Shown here piece by piece: positions 6,411-7,758 of a DNA stretch of 7,758 nt. Numbering within the stretch: the stretch's first letter is position 1; every line of letters begins with the position of its first letter. Origin of the DNA: JAADHG01 sp964418645. Lineage in GTDB: Bacteria > Bacteroidota > Bacteroidia > Flavobacteriales > Flavobacteriaceae. The stretch covers positions 1 through 7,758 of the forward strand of contig CAYQME010000088.1 in NCBI GenBank assembly GCA_964418645.1, read 5' to 3'. Both the position numbers and the translations under genes were made by a program. Below the pieces are notes generated by a model. The model was given only the letters and a program-made list of their open reading frames with translations, did not search any database and was not told the DNA's origin.

Positions 6411-7403
6411 TCTTCTAACTAAATCGAATCTATATACTGTATTATTTTGCTTTATATGACAAAATGAGCAATTTGAATAATGTACAAAATTATAGGTGTC
6501 CTCGTAATTAAAACTAGTATCATTTACTTTAAAATACCCATCAACATCAATATTACCATGAGGCGATATACGTCTAAATCTATATTCATCTCTTGCTGAA
6601 GTATTATGCAGTTCAAACCATGCGCCAGAACCAACACCTCCTAACCATTGGGCTTTTTCATGAATACCATCAACAGATTTAGGAAGTTTATTCCCAACTA
6701 AATTTGGCTTATGATTTTTTAATGGATCAAAGAAACACTTTAAGTTTTCCCTTCTAACTGAAGAATTATACTCAGATATCTCTCCTGTTTCAGACACTTC
6801 ATAAATACAATCTCCCGTATTACCTATAATAACATTACCAATAGTACTTGGCGTAAATATGGTAGATTTGATTAACTGTTTTTTTATACTCTTGTTATTT
6901 ACCGAAGCAATTAAAGTAGAGGTTACAAAACGCGAACAATTACTAGCATCTTTATTAAAAATTCCATAACGAATAAAATGACGATGTTGCATCATTATTA
7001 TAAAATCCTTAGCCTTTTGGTAATCAATGGCATCACAAACCGAAGCAATCAGCTTTCCATCACCATGAATTAATTCAGAATTCGAAGTTAAAAACTTAAG
7101 AATCTCTTCTAAATTTTTAATTTTCCCATCATCAATTTTAGCTTTTAGAGAAAAATCGAGTTCGTTATCTGTATCTTTCCCTCTTACTCTTCCCGTAGAT
7201 TGTGCAGTAATATATCGTCCAAAATCATAATAATCTAAAATTCCAGAATCCTTATTAATAAGCAATAAAGCCGCATGACCAGCTCTAATATAGTGTTTAT
7301 TACCAATACCTATAAAACGCAAAATAGGTGAATACCATTCGTCTGCAAGAGGGACTACAGTTTCAGGATAGGCTAATATTATAATAATTCCAGAATTATT
7401 CAT
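6402..7403 (-). CDS. DUF6695-like protein with a predicted permuted papain-like (NlpC/P60) N-terminal domain
   Basis: A 333-residue protein of unknown function that I tentatively link to the flavobacterial DUF6695 family. No signal peptide is evident: residues 5-11 are hydrophobic but followed directly by YPET, suggesting a buried beta-strand. His43 lies in RAGHAALLLINKDSGILDYYDFGRY (from residue 40), and Cys156 in DASNCSRFVTSTLIAS. This order, a GH-hydrophobic strand then NC-x-x-F at the start of a helix, is the layout of circularly permuted papain-like proteins (YiiX, DUF4105, PPPDE, LRAT). A separate C-terminal domain (about 250-333) has WLGGVGSGAWFELH, ISPHGNIDVDGYF and a CSFC pair (312, 315). 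The start ATG overlaps the stop of the upstream gene by 8 bases. The fold is an inference and the substrate is unknown. Confidence 0.75.
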   Translation of the reverse strand: MNNSGIIIILAYPETVVPLADEWYSPILRFIGIGNKHYIRAGHAALLLINKDSGILDYYDFGRYITAQSTGRVRGKDTDNELDFSLKAKIDDGKIKNLEEILKFLTSNSELIHGDGKLIASVCDAIDYQKAKDFIIMMQHRHFIRYGIFNKDASNCSRFVTSTLIASVNNKSIKKQLIKSTIFTPSTIGNVIIGNTGDCIYEVSETGEISEYNSSVRRENLKCFFDPLKNHKPNLVGNKLPKSVDGIHEKAQWLGGVGSGAWFELHNTSARDEYRFRRISPHGNIDVDGYFKVNDTSFNYEDTYNFVHYSNCSFCHIKQNNTVYRFDLVRRLN

Positions 7404-7758
7404 TTACAGTTTGCTGAAGTTTAAGCGTTTTTATCGAAACAACGTTATGTTGAAGTTCATGAAATTGCATATCTATAATATCTTTCTTTTTTTCTACCTG
7501 TGTAATACTAGTAGTTTTTACATAGTGCCTATCCATAATAACGCCATAATCTAGATTATCATGTCCTGCGGTTTTATGAAAACTCATCAAAGTAGTAGCA
7601 TCTAATTTGTTTTCCTTTTTAAAACTTTCAAACCATTGCAACCGTTCTTTTTTCATATCAGCATTATATAATGTAGAAGATGACCAAATTTTAGGCACTA
7701 AAGGTAACGTTGAAAAGTGCTTTTCTGTACCGTCCCAAACCAATTCATAGAATTTTAA
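7396..7758 (-). CDS. Probable NRDE/TANGO2-family protein, N-terminus off-window
   Basis: The frame stays open from the stop at 7396-7398 to the window edge, giving 120 C-terminal residues beginning LKFYELVWDG; the start lies outside. A TTG at 7741-7743 could be mistaken for a start, but the frame and the family-like sequence continue through it. Features include LPLVPKIWSSSTLY, MKKERLQWFESF, TLMSFHKTAG and VKTTSITQVE, which I recognise as typical of the C-terminal region of flavobacterial NRDE-domain proteins, relatives of eukaryotic TANGO2. That family is of uncertain biochemistry, with an N-terminal Cys and an NRDE motif not visible here. The gene overlaps the following DUF6695-like gene by 8 bases (ATGAATAA), so the two are probably co-translated. 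Confidence 0.65.
   Translation of the reverse strand, partial: LKFYELVWDGTEKHFSTLPLVPKIWSSSTLYNADMKKERLQWFESFKKENKLDATTLMSFHKTAGHDNLDYGVIMDRHYVKTTSITQVEKKKDIIDMQFHELQHNVVSIKTLKLQQTVNE

Noticed and set aside
6410..6480. Rho-independent terminator for apaG
   Set aside because: No GC-rich stem followed by a T-run is present downstream of the apaG stop; the region is coding on the other strand.
7741..7743. TTG as the start codon of the rightmost minus-strand gene
   Set aside because: The frame stays open for five more codons (LKFYE) to the window edge and the sequence still looks like the protein interior, so this is a truncated gene rather than a 115-residue protein.
1..7758. CRISPR array, IS element, prophage or defence system
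   Set aside because: No spaced direct repeats, terminal inverted repeats, transposase or known defence-protein motifs are seen; the gene content is core metabolic or secretion-related apart from the two right-hand minus-strand genes.

Overview
The window is AT-rich and looks like the chromosome of a member of Bacteroidota, most probably Flavobacteriaceae. Four things point there: an nqr operon with near-zero gene spacing, a type IX secretion (T9SS) plug protein of the DUF5103 type, TAnnTTTG-type -7 promoter boxes, and start codons without clear Shine-Dalgarno sequences. No tRNA, rRNA, IS element or CRISPR array is visible.

Left part, minus strand (1-4354): five genes of the Na+-translocating NADH:quinone reductase operon, transcribed leftwards as nqrA-nqrB-nqrC-nqrD-nqrE. 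NqrE is cut by the window edge and nqrF is presumably just outside. The A-B, B-C and C-D junctions are only 2-3 bases long. The D-E gap is 37 bases and carries a small tandem repeat. A TTG-N19-TAAATTTG promoter sits about 40 bases upstream of nqrA. The complex couples NADH oxidation and quinone reduction to Na+ export. Most key residues are visible (membrane Cys in NqrD and NqrE, flavin Thr in NqrC), but the flavin motif of NqrB reads SGET instead of the usual SGAT.

Middle (4355-4670): a divergent intergenic region. It holds the nqrA promoter, an inverted repeat next to it, what looks like a decayed 5' end of a common flavobacterial small membrane protein gene (reading MIKFFRK), and a candidate promoter for the rightward genes.

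Right part, plus strand (4671-6409): a secreted T9SS plug protein followed by apaG.

Far right, minus strand (6402-7758): two translationally overlapping genes. The upstream one is the C-terminal part of a probable NRDE/TANGO2-family protein, cut by the window edge. The downstream one is a 333-residue protein resembling DUF6695. It has a His-then-Cys arrangement (GHAAL ... NCSRF) suggesting a circularly permuted papain/NlpC-P60-like fold, and a separate C-terminal domain. It converges tail-to-tail with apaG, both genes ending inside one palindrome.

Most of the window is conserved housekeeping. The least understood part is the NRDE/DUF6695-like pair; the most checkable oddities are the NqrB SGET motif and the decayed gene remnant.
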